Origin: Toxorhynchites rutilus septentrionalis
Taxonomy: Eukaryota; Arthropoda; Insecta; Diptera; Culicidae
Direction: 5' to 3'
DNA: 64,000 nucleotides
Assembly: GCF_029784135.1 (NCBI RefSeq)
Contig: NC_073745.1
Coordinates: 47,175,116-47,239,115 of the forward strand
Shown here piece by piece: positions 32,760 to 45,120 of the stretch. Made by a program: the position numbers and the translations under genes. The notes beneath the pieces were generated by a model. It had not been told where the DNA came from, made no database searches, and was given only the letters and a program-made list of their open reading frames with translations. Position 1 is the first letter of the stretch. Each line of letters starts with the position of its first letter.

Positions 32760-34300
32760 TCGTTTTCTCATTGCAATTTAACGTAATATCTCAATCACTT
32801 ATTTTGAATAGATTTATCCCAAAATTCTAAATGTTTTGCCTTAGATTCCCATAATCACAGACAAAATCTTCCTAACTAACATCTGAATTATGCCTGTTCA
32901 CCTTTTTAATCAAATAAGACGGTAATTCATTTTTATCCTTTTTCCGCCGCAAACAAAGATCGTCATTTTTCTTTCCGTAACTTCCGCACTTTTCTACGCA
33001 TCCGTAGAAAATCACACTCACTCTTTGGGTAAGAGGATCGGAAAATATTTTTCCTGTTTAATAAGGAAAACAAATGATGCCGGGATTTCGGGTTCGGGCC
33101 GGTGTTGTTTTTACGCGTTTTAGTTAATTTTTCGAGTGCGCGAGATTTTTTTCACGTTCCTTCTTCCCGGTTTTTAGCTGTCCCGTTGGCTTTAATGGAT
33201 GCCTAAATAAGCCGTGGCGAGTGAGATATTCCTGCCACGGGGAAGATTGGGATAATTGCTTCCGTGTTTATAGACCTATTTGATTAGGGAAGGGACGGAG
33301 GGTTCCGAAAGTGTTTGTTTATGGGAACTGAGATAAGAAGATTTTGGCGACGCTTCAATTTACGGCAACTTCTCCAAAGGAATTGTAATGGCAACAAACA
33401 CACACACATACACACACTGGCACCAACTTTCATCAGATTAATCAAGATTAAGTGTCCTGCTCATCATCGTTGGTGCAATATTTATCATAAATCATTGCGG
33501 ATAGAGTACTGGCAAACATTGTGAGAATTAATGTCCAATGTTCGGGTTTGCCCAACCCCGTTCCGGTTCCTTGTTACAACAGTGGATAAACATATTATTA
33601 CAAAATTTATGACATTCCTTTGCTCTAGATTAGTCCTTGCAGCGTAACGTGGGTCAACATAGATGCGTACACATGAGTTATCAAAACTGGTCTCTATCGT
33701 TATGTATTATTGCTGGCCGATTAGTACAGGATGATTAATTACATTTGCATGTGCCGGAAATAGAATTCATAACCAAAATAGATGTAGAACACGTTTTATT
33801 GGAGTGGTACAATTCAGATTCAGATTGGGCTATTGAATTTAATTATCAGAATTACGAGAATCTCTGCTGCACTCTTCGATATCTTCAATCGCTTTCCTTT
33901 TCTGTTCTCGAAATTCAGTTCAATTTGATTAAACCAAAACGTAAATCCTATTGTTTCTGTTGAAGGGTTCCACGAAAAATAGAACGGTTATGTTATTTGA
34001 TACCAATCAGTTGTCGGATATCAACAGTTACGTGAACAAGAGGGAAACAATTAAAAGTCATTGGAATTGACTGAAAGGGGGATTGTTGTTGGATACAAAT
34101 CATTCAGGCTTCTTAATTTTACCAGATAAATTAAATTCGGATGAATTCTCATTGTCACTTGAAACTGACATTTATCGCATCGTAGTGACAATTGATTTGG
34201 CAACGTTATTGTCATTCGACGGACTTAAAAATGTTAAAGTAAATTCAAAATGAAAAGGAATATTGAAGTTGCTGCAATGTTATTTAAAGTGGGTCGAATA
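32760..34300. other. No gene recognised
   Basis: Includes a somewhat GC-richer stretch (about 33060-33310) and a short (CA)n near 33400. I find no supported exon, RNA or transposon end. Confidence 0.35.
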
Positions 34301-35084
34301 TACACAATAACCATAAGCTTTTGGCGTAGGACTACGCGTTTCATCAAGGGTGCCTGTTGATCGCAGCCACGATGAAACAAAATTCGATGAACTTCTAACT
34401 CTACGTGGTTTGTTCCAATGAACAGAAGATATAAAATCCCTGTATATAAATTAAGATAGTGAGGCTAGGCTAATTTATAATAAATTCAAATTTACTTTTA
34501 GTGTTTCTCGCTGGATTAACCTTGTATATAAATGTGCGTTTTGTGATTCTGTGAGCGGTTTTGGTACAGGAGAACTTGTTTGTATATATATATCTGTTTA
34601 GTTGTAGATATATATCATAAATCACGTTTAGGATTATGCTTTAGTTTTAAGTTATTTTCTCACCTATTTTTCCGAACTGCAGAAAAGATGGCGTTATGCT
34701 AGTATCAACACTAGAGTTTATAGATTTAAGATTGCTATCTGAAAGTTTAAGTTCATTCATAGCTTAATAATCAACTTATTTACTATTTCATGTATTTCTC
34801 GCTTTTCTAGTCTGAGTATAGCAAATAAGATAGATAATAAGATAAATTGTATATAAATTCACTAGTTTTAAGAAGTAGATTCAATATAGCTTAGGGAGTT
34901 AGCTATGTCGATTGTTTTCTGATGATTATTTTTGACTTTCTTTGTGTTCTTATATGTGTTTGTAAATCGTGCTTCCTTACACAATATTCGCGTGAGATCC
35001 CTCGAGTGTGAATGGGTGTGGTACGTTCAGCGGTAGTGTAGATTGGCGTAGGGTGCAGCCGGAGCTCTTTCCGACGTGGCAGTG
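34301..35084. other. Mostly unassigned; possible Helentron-like 5' end
   Basis: At about 34328-34348 'ttttggcgtaggactacgcg' resembles the Helentron-like subterminal motif, without a matching 3' hairpin nearby. Confidence 0.3.
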
Positions 35085-35420
35085 CCAAATCAGAAAACAG
35101 GTCACATTTTTATGAAATAATGTTAACATTGATAACTATTTTTGCATCGAATGGAGTTTAATGATTTGTATATCAACCGAATCGGAAATTCCCTCAGATT
35201 GGTTGAATATGCTATACTTTACGTTTCCCCAATCCGTAAATGGGATAAATCAATGAAAATTTGAAGCATTCCCATTTTCTGCACAAATGTGATCTTGCCT
35301 ACCCGTGCTGTCAATAAGGCTCTACTGATGCATCTGTGAATTACAATATTCATATACCACAGCGTTCGTTCTATGGACACAGTGAGGAGAGGAAATATCG
35401 AAACTTAAGCTCCTCCCATT
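35085..35420 (+). repeat. Dispersed repeat D, copy 1
   Basis: Starts 'gtgccaaatcagaaa' and ends 'cagcgttcgttctatgg...gagaggaaatat'. It aligns by eye with 58790-59132, and a third end fragment is at 35990-36045. Confidence 0.5.
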
Positions 35421-35773
35421 GATAACTTATTTGTTATAAATGGAACGATTCGCGATTTTTAGCACACGAGAGACGAAAGAACTCCAAGAGGTTAAAGTAT
35501 TTTCATTGCAACACAATTCAACAAAATGAGCCGTTACCTTCGCGCAAGAACAGTATGTGATGGACACCAAAAATGTCGACCGTTTACAACACTGTTGCGG
35601 ATCACTAACGTGTAAAACGCTCGGCTCTCTGCCTCCTCGAAAAATAAGCAAATATTATAATTTTCTACTTCCGTTCACCTGTTTTGTTTACAGTGTACGG
35701 CGAACAGATTTTGACGATTCGCATACCAATTTTCAAATAGTTCAAACGAATACAGCATCCAAGTGCATCTTAA

Positions 35774-35958
35774 CACGTTGGGTGCCACGGTTCTATAGCG
35801 ACTGAATGGAAATTTTTGAACGTATTAGGGCCATCGTTTCTTATCGTAGTGGAAGGTATTTTTGTTCGAAAGGGAATCGTATAAACTTATATGCTTATCT
35901 AAGTTTCCTGTATTATCATATGTTATACTGTGAGTCCCCTGACGTGGCAGTCAACGTG
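35774..35958. mobile_element. piggyBac-type MITE, 185 bp
   Basis: Flanked by TTAA (35770-35773, 35959-35962), with inverted ends CACGTTGGGTGCCACGG (left) and CACGTTGACTGCCACGTC (right, read inward). Confidence 0.78.
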
Positions 35959-35962
35959 TTAA

Positions 35963-36589
35963 TCGCACGCTCGGAGTCCAGATACAATTTTCGTTCAACG
36001 GACACTGTGGAGAGTGGAAATATTGCATTTTGAGCTCCGCAGGAAGGCTGGAATAAAATTTCTCACAAGGTTTGAGCGTAAACCGAGAATTTTCTATTTC
36101 TATTAATCAGTCTTGACATCTGTTCGGATGCTTGATAGTGTGTCATGTTGCAAATAAATGCGATTTGGTGCGATTCTCGCAACATCAAACGAAAGGTGGA
36201 ACTCGATGAAATAATTTGATGCGGGCGCTAGTGTGATTACATTGTTAATTCTTCTGGGTTGCCAAATGTAGATTGAAATGGTTACCATTAGGCGGTTTTA
36301 ATGTTTTGTGTTGTTGGAATAATGAAGGTGATGTCACAAACATACCCAAGGACATGTGTATGCCAACTGGAACCGTAACCGCCATAGCTATAAAACCACG
36401 AAAAAAATACGCTTACGACGCTTGTTCATTGTTCTCGTGAGGGGAAGCATGAATCACGATTCAAAAATCTTCAGATGATTCTACAAAACTACGGCTCGTT
36501 TTAAACCACTAAAATTTTCTACTAAAGAGTTATTTTAAAAATTTCGATTCTTTCTAAAATAACACTCAAAGCAATAAACAAGCGGATTG
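35963..36589. other. No gene recognised
   Basis: Contains the short repeat D fragment near 36000 and otherwise AT-rich unassigned DNA. Confidence 0.35.
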
Positions 36590-37215
36590 AACCCAAAAAA
36601 CAATAATTAGATGTTAATAAACTAGTCAGTTGAATAATGGTCGAACAATAGTATTCAGTGTTTAATAGGACGATATGCTGGACTATGTGCCTAAAGCTTA
36701 TTTAGACCAAATTGAAGCTTTTGTTCAACCATCGATGTTTACCTGGGTAATATGTCAGAGAAACGATTCGGAAACGCAAAGCAGCACATGACAGACTACC
36801 AAAATGAGCATTTGCTGCTAGTGTTTTTAAGCTCATGTTTGACTGCTACGCATTACATTTTTAAGTGCTCTAACGGAGCAAAATTTGATGAAGGATCATC
36901 GATGCAAAGGCCACAAGTTCGAATCTTGGCCATTTTTATTCAGAAACCGAACAAGTTTCATCTAGTAGCTGTAAAAGACTCTAACAAGAGTCTTTAAAGG
37001 TGCTGTTAAAATTAATTTTATTTAGAAAAAAAGCTAGAATAAAATAAAGCAGTTAGGCAAAGATCTTCTTCGATATCGCAGTCTAAGTAGAGCTAATCAA
37101 ATCAGAATATGGTCGAATAGATGTGTCAACCACACCTTGGAGTTGGATAAACGTTTTCTAATTGACTTTAAACTGCATTTAGAGGATTTGATGACAATTA
37201 GTTCAGGCATTATTA
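36590..37215 (+). repeat. Dispersed repeat C, copy 2 (uninterrupted)
   Basis: Matches 30955-31400 plus 32200-32300, so it shows the repeat without the mariner. A tRNA-like word AAGTTCGAATCTTGG is at about 36915. Confidence 0.6.
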
Positions 37216-37429
37216 AGCATAGAGCTGAATAAAAACATCACAATGATGGGGACTTGTTAGTTGGGAATGATTTCATAGCTCTATGTTGAAAATGCTGTCA
37301 TGTCCCTGACATAATCTTCACAATTTTTCGCGGTGAAATTTTGTTATTTTGAATTGTTGATATATTCTAACATATTTGTTCTATGTTCTTGCCTCGTTAA
37401 TTGTGAGATATCGTTGAAAACAGTATGTA

Positions 37430-37992
37430 CAGGGTGTTTTAGATTAGACGCTCACGCAACAAATTTTAATAACTTCTACAAAAGTGAACCGATTTTTATT
37501 TAAAAAAACGAAAATAAAGCTTATTTTAGGACATTTTCGATGTGAGCACCCCTTTTTTCGATAACGCGTTTTAAACGGTGAACAAAATTCTTCATGCACA
37601 ACTCTAACATTACGACTTCGATGCTGTTAAAAATCCGAGTTATTTCTTCTTTAAGTTCCTCCAAATTTTGTGGCTTATTAACAAAGCAACGGTCCTTCAC
37701 GTATTCCCAGAGGAAGTAATTGTTGACGGGAAATGTTGAATTTCTTACCATAAGAGGACAAAGTTTCATTAATGTTTCGGTTGCTCGAGTAATACGATTT
37801 CACTAAAAATACACGTTCTTGTAAATTGTACATCTTGACACTAAAAACCTCTGGTCGGATGGTTTTGAACGATTAACCGAATATTATCGTCCCGAAGTAG
37901 GAAATGCAATGTTACCATCGACGGAGCGAAAAAAATTTGTTATAAGGGGTTATTTGATTTTTTTGCGTGAGCGTTTAATCTGAAAGACTCTG
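37430..37992 (-). mobile_element. Internally deleted mariner/Tc1-type element
   Basis: Inverted ends CAGGGTGTTTTAGATTAGAC (left) and CAGAGTCTTTCAGATTAAAC (right, read inward), followed on both sides by GCTCACGCAA. It encodes only the transposase C-terminus (37521-37769). I could not confirm a TA duplication. Confidence 0.7.
37521..37769 (-). pseudogene. Tc1/mariner transposase C-terminal fragment
   Basis: NYFLWEYVKDRCFVNKPQ and LEELKEEITRIFNSI are the characteristic C-terminal segment (normally FFLWGYxKDRV) of an insect DDE transposase. The catalytic residues lie in the deleted part. Confidence 0.75.
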
Positions 37993-38039
37993 TGTTACAT
38001 CTAATCATTTTCATGTGACATCTGGCGTTACTCAAGGAA

Positions 38040-38283
38040 GTTATCGCTGTCATAATTTGCGTTTGATGTGCTTCAAACACACATACTTTATATTGTTCTT
38101 TCCTGGGAAGTCCACAGAAGGGCTAAATTTTATAAATTTGTGGCCGTTTTGATACTAACGCTTGGATTGAAAAATTAACAAATTTTACCAATGGTGATGA
38201 GACCACTGGTGCATCGTCAATCATAGTAATGCTTGAATTTTCAAACAAAATTCGACAGCGCTATCTGTTGAATTGCGGAAGTT
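38040..38283. other. 5' flank of transposase pseudogene
   Basis: Probably untranslated sequence of the following transposon; I could not identify a terminal repeat. Confidence 0.25.
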
Positions 38284-38900
38284 ATGGCGAAAACAGTAAA
38301 GCAACTACGCTTCACTGCTTGTGCGTACAGGGATGTACATCCCGTTGCGAAGAAAGTGGACATTGTCAAGTGCTTTAAGTCCACAGGATGCATCGCTTCC
38401 GGTATCTATAATATCCTTACATATCTGGAGAATGTGAGCATTGAACGGAAACCTGGATCCGGCCGTCTGACGGTGATACGCGATTGTAAACTGCAGCTGA
38501 AGCTAAAGCATAGGACGGACGGACGGAAAGAGGGCTACATCGTTTCGGGCTTCAGGCAGGTAGCAAGGTTCCAGACAGTTAAAAAATACCTAGCGGAGAT
38601 GGACATCATTATGCAGAAACGTAAATCAAAACTGGCCGTGACGAAACAGCAAGCCTTGACCCAGAAAAAAGACAGAGATTGATGGAAAATGAAATTGTTC
38701 CGGCGAAGCAGAACTCTCGGATGTCATGGACGACGAGACATATTTAACGCTGGATGTCGAATGACTGGCAGGGAAACATCTACTTTACGTCACCTTCCTA
38801 CCAAAAAGGTAAGTTCCACCGTAAATAGACCTCCCTTAACAAGATCTCAAAGGAGGTGCGTCTGTGGGTAATCACCAGTGAAAAGGAGATGTCAAAGGGT
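38284..38900 (+). pseudogene. Tc1/mariner-like transposase, truncated
   Basis: ATG 38284 opens MAKTVKQLRFTACAYRDVHP, with an HTH-like DIVKCFKSTGCIASGIYNIL and the linker ERKPGSGR. After a stop at 38680 another frame gives SDVMDDETYLTLDVEW, the first catalytic Asp region, near 38715-38770, and then decays. It ends at a tandem repeat at about 38900, before the second Asp. Confidence 0.65.
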
Positions 38901-38904
38901 CTGC

Positions 38905-40195
38905 CATACAAATTAAACACAAATTTCTACATTACTCGGGAAATAATCAAGCAAATGAAACCAAATTTGGCATGTGGAGGCTTTAGGGAGCAATAAATGT
39001 TTTTACGGACACTCCACCCCCCTCTCTATGGGGGAGCTGCCATACAAATGAAACACAAATTTCTGCATTATTCGAGAATTAATCAAGCAAATGAAAGCAA
39101 ATTTTGCATGTGGAGGTTTTAGGGTGCAATAAATGTTTTTACGGTGGTTAGACTCTCCACCCCCCTTTCTCTGAGGGGGGCTGCCATACAAATGAAACTC
39201 AAATTTCTGCATTACTCGAGAATTATCCAGCAAACATTAAATCGCATAACAAGCGTATATATAACATCATATGCCCTAAAATTTGGTTGGCATATAATGC
39301 GCCTAACTGGCATATGCATGCAAAAGTGGAGGCCATATACATACATGGCAAATGCTTACCGAATTTGTTGGGATGAATATGCAACTTTGACCGGCTATAA
39401 TAGCGATTATGTATACGATTAATTACAGACATAGAAAAAAAACAACGGCGCAAAATAGTTTCGTAAATTTTTATTATAACCTCACGAATCGCCATTTTTA
39501 TATATGAGTATTTATGTTCGTAGAAATAATAATTGATTGATTGACTTATGTTGGCAGTGGAATATGAATGTTTAAAATGACACAGATTGATGTTTGGTGA
39601 AAACTGCTCCGATGTGGGTTCGAACTCCGGTCGTCTGGATTATCATCCACCAGCTATCTCGCGCGGCTATCTGAAATTCAATTCAACAGCGGTAAAAACT
39701 TTCGAGTGCATCAGCATTTCATTGACATTTCAATATGATGTAATATGTTCTTTATTAGGATCTAATATGATTACTGTTTCATGATTTTCATCAGCATGCA
39801 ACACGATTTACTACAGTACTGAATCGATTTAAAATATACGCTTATACGACACATAAACTGCATCAGCGTAATTATGCGCATATGATGCGGATTAAATATA
39901 TTTTACGACAATATACATCATAAAATTGAAGTTTATTATACCGAATTGCGACATTGATAATGGTATATAAAATCGAGTTTTTACATTTTATGCGATTTCA
40001 AATATACACGATACATACTTTGATTGATATTATATGCGATTCTGATTTATACGGATTTCTTGTAAGACTTGGCACGTGCAAAATTATACGATTTAATGTT
40101 TGCTGGGTAATCAAGCAAATGGAACCAAATTTTGCATGTGGAGGTTTCAGGGTGCAATAAACATTTTTACACTCCACCCCCTCTCTAAAAAATTA
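38905..40195 (+). repeat. ~130-bp tandem repeat split by a MITE
   Basis: Units 'ctgccatacaaatgaaacac', 'gagaattaatcaagcaaatg', 'ttttgcatgtggaggtttta' and 'ctccacccccctctct' repeat at about 38905, 39030 and 39180, and resume at 40108-40195 after the MITE at 39226-40107. Confidence 0.75.
39226..40107. mobile_element. MITE, 882 bp, TA-flanked
   Basis: Ends TCCAGCAAACATTAAATCG (left) and CCCAGCAAACATTAAATCG (right, read inward), flanked by TA at 39224-39225 and 40108-40109. It splits a tandem-repeat unit cleanly, which confirms the boundaries. A tRNA-like GGTTCGAACTCC word lies near 39617. Confidence 0.85.
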
Positions 40196-40439
40196 TACTT
40201 CGCTGCTTTTTCAAGTGAAAATAATTCCGACCAGTTCGACACCCATGTCCAAATTTAATACGACCGCAAAGGATTAGTTATATTATTGATTAAATGGAAC
40301 AATTTTCGAATTCAATTGAATTCAACATATTTGCTCTGTAAGTAAAGAGTTTGAACAGTTACCATGTAAGATCAATTCATGCATTATGATAGATTACGTT
40401 ATTCGTTACAGGCAAATTTAATGAATGGGTCTGACTACC

Positions 40440-40918
40440 CTTAGGTCATCCATATACTAATACACAGCATTTGACAGCGTCAAACATGTCTCTCGCGTGA
40501 ACTGCCAAACCCTCAAGCTGGTGTAAATCAAGGCGCTTGACATACTTCCAGGTGGGTCAAAATAGTGGTTTTCACATTTACAGTCATGATTTTACAGGAT
40601 GAAATTAACACACTTCCAACATAAAAAATAATGAATTAAAATTTACTTTTCTGTAGCGAATATGTATTCCATTCAATACAGTATTACGTTTTCTCGCAAA
40701 TTGTGAAATAATATTAAACTGAAATTGATCATATCCTCTTGGCCGGGGCGTGGGTCTGACCGTCCGTTATTCTTTTACGTATGATGTGAGGGTCACGTGT
40801 ATACATATATTTACGTATGAGAGTCATTTCACTCGTTTATCGTTGGCCCTTTTGGCCGGAACAAATCGAACCAACCTAAACGTAAGATGAAGCTGAACAT
40901 TTCACAATTATTAAATCG
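40440..40918. other. No gene recognised
   Basis: Unassigned sequence inside degraded H9. Confidence 0.3.
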
Positions 40919-41085
40919 GAGGTGATCTGGCATAATGGTAACATCCATACCCCTCACGCTAGTGGTCACGAGTTCAATTCTCAATCCCGACATTCTTCCA
41001 AAAATGGAAGTAAAAGTGACGAACCAGTCAAAAGTGTTAAAAGTCACTTTTATATGGAAAAAATTCAATTGTTTATCTCAAGAAA
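40919..41085 (+). mobile_element. tRNA-headed SINE-like insertion
   Basis: A-box-like TCTGGCATAATGGTAACATC and B-box-like GAGTTCAATTCTC at tRNA spacing, then an unrelated 3' body. It is different from the Feilai-like family. Confidence 0.5.
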
Positions 41086-41295
41086 AATGAAATGTTATTT
41101 ATTGTGATAGAAGCGCAGAAATATTCCCTATCAATTGATGCAAACACCTTTGCTATCTATTAGGAAATGTTCGAGTTATAAGCATTCGAGATCTTTCAGT
41201 TTTTTCTACATATTTAGTGCTTAAATTTTCATTTCATCCCCCATATATTCTTTAAAGTAGTCCTACGTCAATAAAAAAACAATGCTATGAATGTA

Positions 41296-41599
41296 CAGTG
41301 ATTTGCCTCTAAATGGAATAATTGTACATTTGATCCTGTAATTGGAATTTTTTTTCAACATTCTTTGTGCAAGTTTCTACAACATGATACCTTTTTAGGA
41401 GTGTTTTCAACCATCTTACTAGATTACGTATTTTGCACACTTTTCTAGTGGTTATTTATTAGACTTTCAATGATTTACATATTTTAACTTGTTTTTTAAA
41501 TTATGTTGTGTCTGTTGATATGTCCAATAACAGGTCACAATCGCCTCTAATGCGACACTGAGAGGTGTCTCGGTCTGTCCAATTAGAGGCAAATCACTG
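41296..41599. mobile_element. pogo-type MITE, 304 bp
   Basis: TA at 41294-41295 and 41600-41601; ends CAGTGATTTGCCTCTAAATG (left) and CAGTGATTTGCCTCTAATTG (right, read inward). Confidence 0.88.
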
Positions 41600-41965
41600 T
41601 AGTTACAAAATAGTATGATGTGATATAATGGTATCTTTGTGAATTCCTCAAAGTTTATTTGTATTGTCAACATTTTGTTTTGCATTTTCATCATTTTCAT
41701 GGGACACACCGTGTTCTCCATTACAAAAACGAAATAAACAAACATTGTGGCACTTTGCTAGCATATTAAATTTTTCCAGAGTGTCCTGTATAACAGAGAG
41801 CTTCGAAACAGTGGCGTAGTGTGCGGGCGGCAAACCCGGCATTTGCCGGGGGCGCTGGCCCTCTGGGGTGCCGAAATCCAGGAATCTTGAATACCATTTT
41901 TTCCTACAATTATATTTCCCAGTTATTATATTTCATCTTTCAATTGAGGGAAAAAAAGTCACAGG

Positions 41966-43305
41966 AGGGTTGTGTCCGAGACACGACCGTATAGTTGACG
42001 TAGGATTCCGTTAGGCTATCTGTTGATTTTGGATATGTTTGAAGAATTACATCGTTAAACTCTTTGATAATGATTTGATAACCCTGAAGAGAGCCGTTTT
42101 GTTTGATTGTTGGGTATTGTTTGTTCACTCCACCAGTTCTTACCGAGTGATGATGACAGAAGGATGGTAAACAGTCGTTGGATGGTGCGTTTCAGATAAA
42201 AGATACCGAAGTGAAACGAGATATGATGAAAACCGCCCTCTGTGATCCTAGACGAGATGTCTCATGTGATATGTATGAATGAAATGAAGAAAAAAAAACT
42301 CACCAATGTTATATAAGATAATTACCAATACCGAACACAATTATCAATTTTTCTCATCAGTAAAAGCATGTTACATATTTGAAAGTAAAAACGTAATTTT
42401 CTATTATAATTTTTACTTTATGACCCAATATTCAACCCATTGCAAATTTTAATTGGACTAACAACACCTAATACTATATGAAGAGCATATGGGAAATCAC
42501 TTTTTTAATATTTCTTCACTTTTCCAATTTTTCACGCCGTATAAACTTTCCTTGGGTGAAAATGAACACAACAAAACAGACAACTTAAACAAAACGACCT
42601 GTTCTGAAGCGGGAACACACCTTGGTTTTTATTTATGAAAATTGAATTAAACCGTTTAATATATCAAGTCATTTTTAACACAACTGCTACCATATACAAT
42701 TTTAACTTACACTTGTGCTAAATTTTTCACAATACACGATCGGTCATTGACATGAAATTTCACGAAGCAACCAACATTAAAGTTCTAAATTTAAATTTTA
42801 TTTGCTAGAATTAATCATATCACTCACCTTACTTGCAATACAAAAATGCCCCCGACTTGCATATATTTGCCATGCCGTTTTCCCCCAGGCAGCTTGGTTT
42901 AGATGTCTCTGTTAGGGAATACATCTCGGTAGGAACAAAAGCTCCCCCTACTTTCATGTATTTGAAATGCCGATTTCCCTCAGGCAGCTTGGTTTTGATG
43001 TCTCTGTTAGGGACCAGCCGCATGCGTCGTCAATTTCGACCAATCAGAAGTGGGTATTTCCGTTAGGATAGGGGTTGAGATTGTTCAATTGTTCGATAGT
43101 TAGTTTGATGACATATATTATTTTCTTCAATATAAAAAATTGTTATGAAGTGCCGAAATCGATTGACGCAAAAAAATCATCAATCCATCATGAAATGACC
43201 GAGAAATAAGCGTTTGAAATTGGATAATTTTCACGATGTACTCGATTTTCGATTTTCAATTCGTACCCCAATATGTTCCCGAAAGACGTAATCCTACGTC
43301 AAAAA
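41966..43305 (-). mobile_element. Helentron-like element H4, second subfamily
   Basis: 5' subterminal motif at 43285-43305 (TTTTTGACGTAGGATTACG on the minus strand), array 42835-43015, inverted motif TTGACGTAGGATT at 41995-42007 and hairpin 41968-41988 (stem GGTTGTGTC / GACACGACC, loop CGA). Compared with H2/H3 the stem bases differ on both sides while pairing is kept. About 1.34 kb. Confidence 0.75.
42835..43015 (-). repeat. ~95-bp minisatellite array (in H4)
   Basis: Two units with 'catttttgtattgc', 'cccgacttgcatatatttgc' and 'gtctctgttaggga'. Matches the array in H6. Confidence 0.8.
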
Positions 43306-43641
43306 CATCCATCATGAGAAGTTGCTTCTGTCCGTACATTAATAAAACCAATAACCTTTCTCTGATTTTCGCAAAATTGAAACCCCCAACACCACATTAT
43401 ATCAATAACCTTTTGATTATTCGCTGCGCATACCTGAGCGCCTCTCCATGCAATGCAAAACAGATGCATGGAGTCAATGCAGAGGGGCGGAGGGGCGCCG
43501 AAATAGGCCGTGAATGGCCGTACGATGTTCTACAGTTAAAGCCTGTTTCAGTTAGAATTTGGTCGCATAAAGTAGGACATTTCTCAGCATAGAAATAACG
43601 TATAAAAATGGGAAGGATGGGATTTTGTAGGTTTATCAACT

Positions 43642-43990
43642 TTAAGATTGAAAAACATGAAAATTATTCGTCATCTGTTCGGATGAATTTTGGAACTTTT
43701 CGTGTGATTTTGCTATCTTCTTGGAAAAGTGGTGCATTTGAATTGAATTTTTGATGGTTCTGCCACATTTCTTCAATTTGCCTTTGTCCTTTTTGCCTTT
43801 TGTTTTATTGTCCAATTTCTCTCGAAAGTCCGAACAATTTGGTGGATTGATAGTTTTTTCAATGAAGTCGATTTTTTTCTCCTTATACCACTTGATGCCA
43901 CCCTGGCTGTAATGGCAGCTTGTCAAGTCAGACCAGAACTTCACTGGACCATTGTGTGATAGAATGAATGGCAAAATTCTGTTCTAAAGA
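43642..43990 (-). pseudogene. ITmD37E-like transposase C-terminal fragment
   Basis: GPVKFWSDLTSCHYSQGGIKW carries the second catalytic Asp. The NPPNCSDFREK segment sits where the family's NPPN...RPIEKYWA Glu motif should be, and is damaged. It ends with basic KLKKCGRTIKN. Confidence 0.7.
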
Positions 43991-44130
43991 CTCCTCTTTG
44001 TAATTGTTGCCCCAGTGATGACAACCAATCATCAACTTACGAGCAAATTTATTTGCGTAAACAAATTTGAACCTACCCTACGCTTGACAAGGTAAAATTT
44101 GTTACCGACTTTTTGTCTAAAAATCCTTTT

Positions 44131-44945
44131 TTACGTACCCTATGATCAGAAAGTACCGGGATTTTTTAAATAAAACAAAATAGAGTTAAATTTCAGGTAA
44201 ATTTATTTTATCTCTTTCAAAATACGATTCATCTGAAGCAAAACACATGTGTCAACGCTTGACCCAGTTCTCCATGCATCCCTGGTAGGCCAACGAAAGG
44301 ATGGTTTTAGTTCCCTCGTAACATTCTCTTTGATCTTATCGATCAACTGAAATCTTTTTCCACGAAGTGGCAACTTTAACTAGGGAAACAAAAAAAAAAG
44401 TCGCACGGGGCCATCAGGCTTACTCGGTGATTTTTACTTGATTCTGGTTTGGTGAGATGGCGCATTATCATCATGCAAAATCCAAGAATTGTCGGCCCAC
44501 ATTTCTGGTCGTTGGCGACGTACATAATCTCTCAAACGCTTCAAAACGGATAAATAATATTCTTTGTTGACTGTCTAGCAAGGTGGAAGGTACTCATAGT
44601 GCATTACGCGTTGACAATCGAAGAAAACAGTCAGCATCACCTTCACTTTTGAGTGGTTTGACGCGGTTTTGAGCGCTACTCGGACGATTCTTGCTTTGTT
44701 TCTATGTCAAATTCATAGACCCATGTCTCGTCGCCCGTAATTATTCGTTTCAGATTGGATCACTTTGAGCTTGATAAATCATCTCTTCAGCAACTGTCTG
44801 TTGATGGTGTTTTAGCACGAAATTCAGGTCCTTCGGAAAGAGCCTGGCTTCCACGCGTCTCATACCCAAACAAGATGCTGTGCCGTTCCATATGCAATGC
44901 CAAATTCACTAGACATCTCTCTTTCACTTTGTTCAAGTTTTCATC
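44131..44945 (-). pseudogene. mariner transposon with decayed transposase
   Basis: Minus-strand pieces in order are a FGIAYGTAQH helix-turn-helix near 44900, GMRRVEARLFPKDLNFVLKH near 44840, ITGDETWVYEFDIETKQESSE near 44720 (first Asp), MLTVFFDCQRVMHYEYLPP near 44620, then ILHDDNAPSHQT near 44470 (second Asp) and NWVKRxHMCFASDESYFERD near 44260. There are several stops. The left end near 44131 looks terminal (TACCCTATGATCAGAAAGTA); no matching right end. Confidence 0.75.
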
Positions 44946-44949
44946 GGTG

Positions 44950-45112
44950 TTCGACGTCTCCCGGTAACGTTTGAGTACGGTATTCACAGTCGATTTTGGA
45001 AATATGAGGAATATTGCAATCTTTCCTCCCGATCACGTCGGGTTCTCAATTTGATTGTGCGTTCCATCGTCGATAACTTTTGGATGTATCCTTCAATCTT
45101 GACGAATTCTGT
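44950..45112 (-). pseudogene. ITmD37E-like transposase N-terminal fragment
   Basis: Reads MERTIKLRTRRDRE, then after a shift IFLIFPKSTVNTVLKRYRET, a helix-turn-helix like that at 29516 (TVSRVLKRYFEN). It is cut off from its C-terminus by the mariner insertion. Confidence 0.5.
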
Positions 45113-45120
45113 ACTACTGA

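Larger units (their letters stand above)
40280..41272 (-). mobile_element. Helentron-like element H9, degraded
   Basis: 5' subterminal TTGACGTAGGACTA (minus strand) at 41259-41272 and the 5' block as in H2 (to about 41100); the 3' block at 40290-40440 matches H2 and H3 ('gaattcaattgaattcaac'). The array and hairpin are missing, and a SINE-like insertion lies at 40919-41085. Confidence 0.55.

Noticed and set aside
33060..33310. GC-richer patch as a possible exon
   Set aside because: No open frame of useful length and no splice-site pattern.
43397..43639. ORF near the ITmD37E end
   Set aside because: It overlaps the terminal inverted repeat region and lacks any transposase motif.
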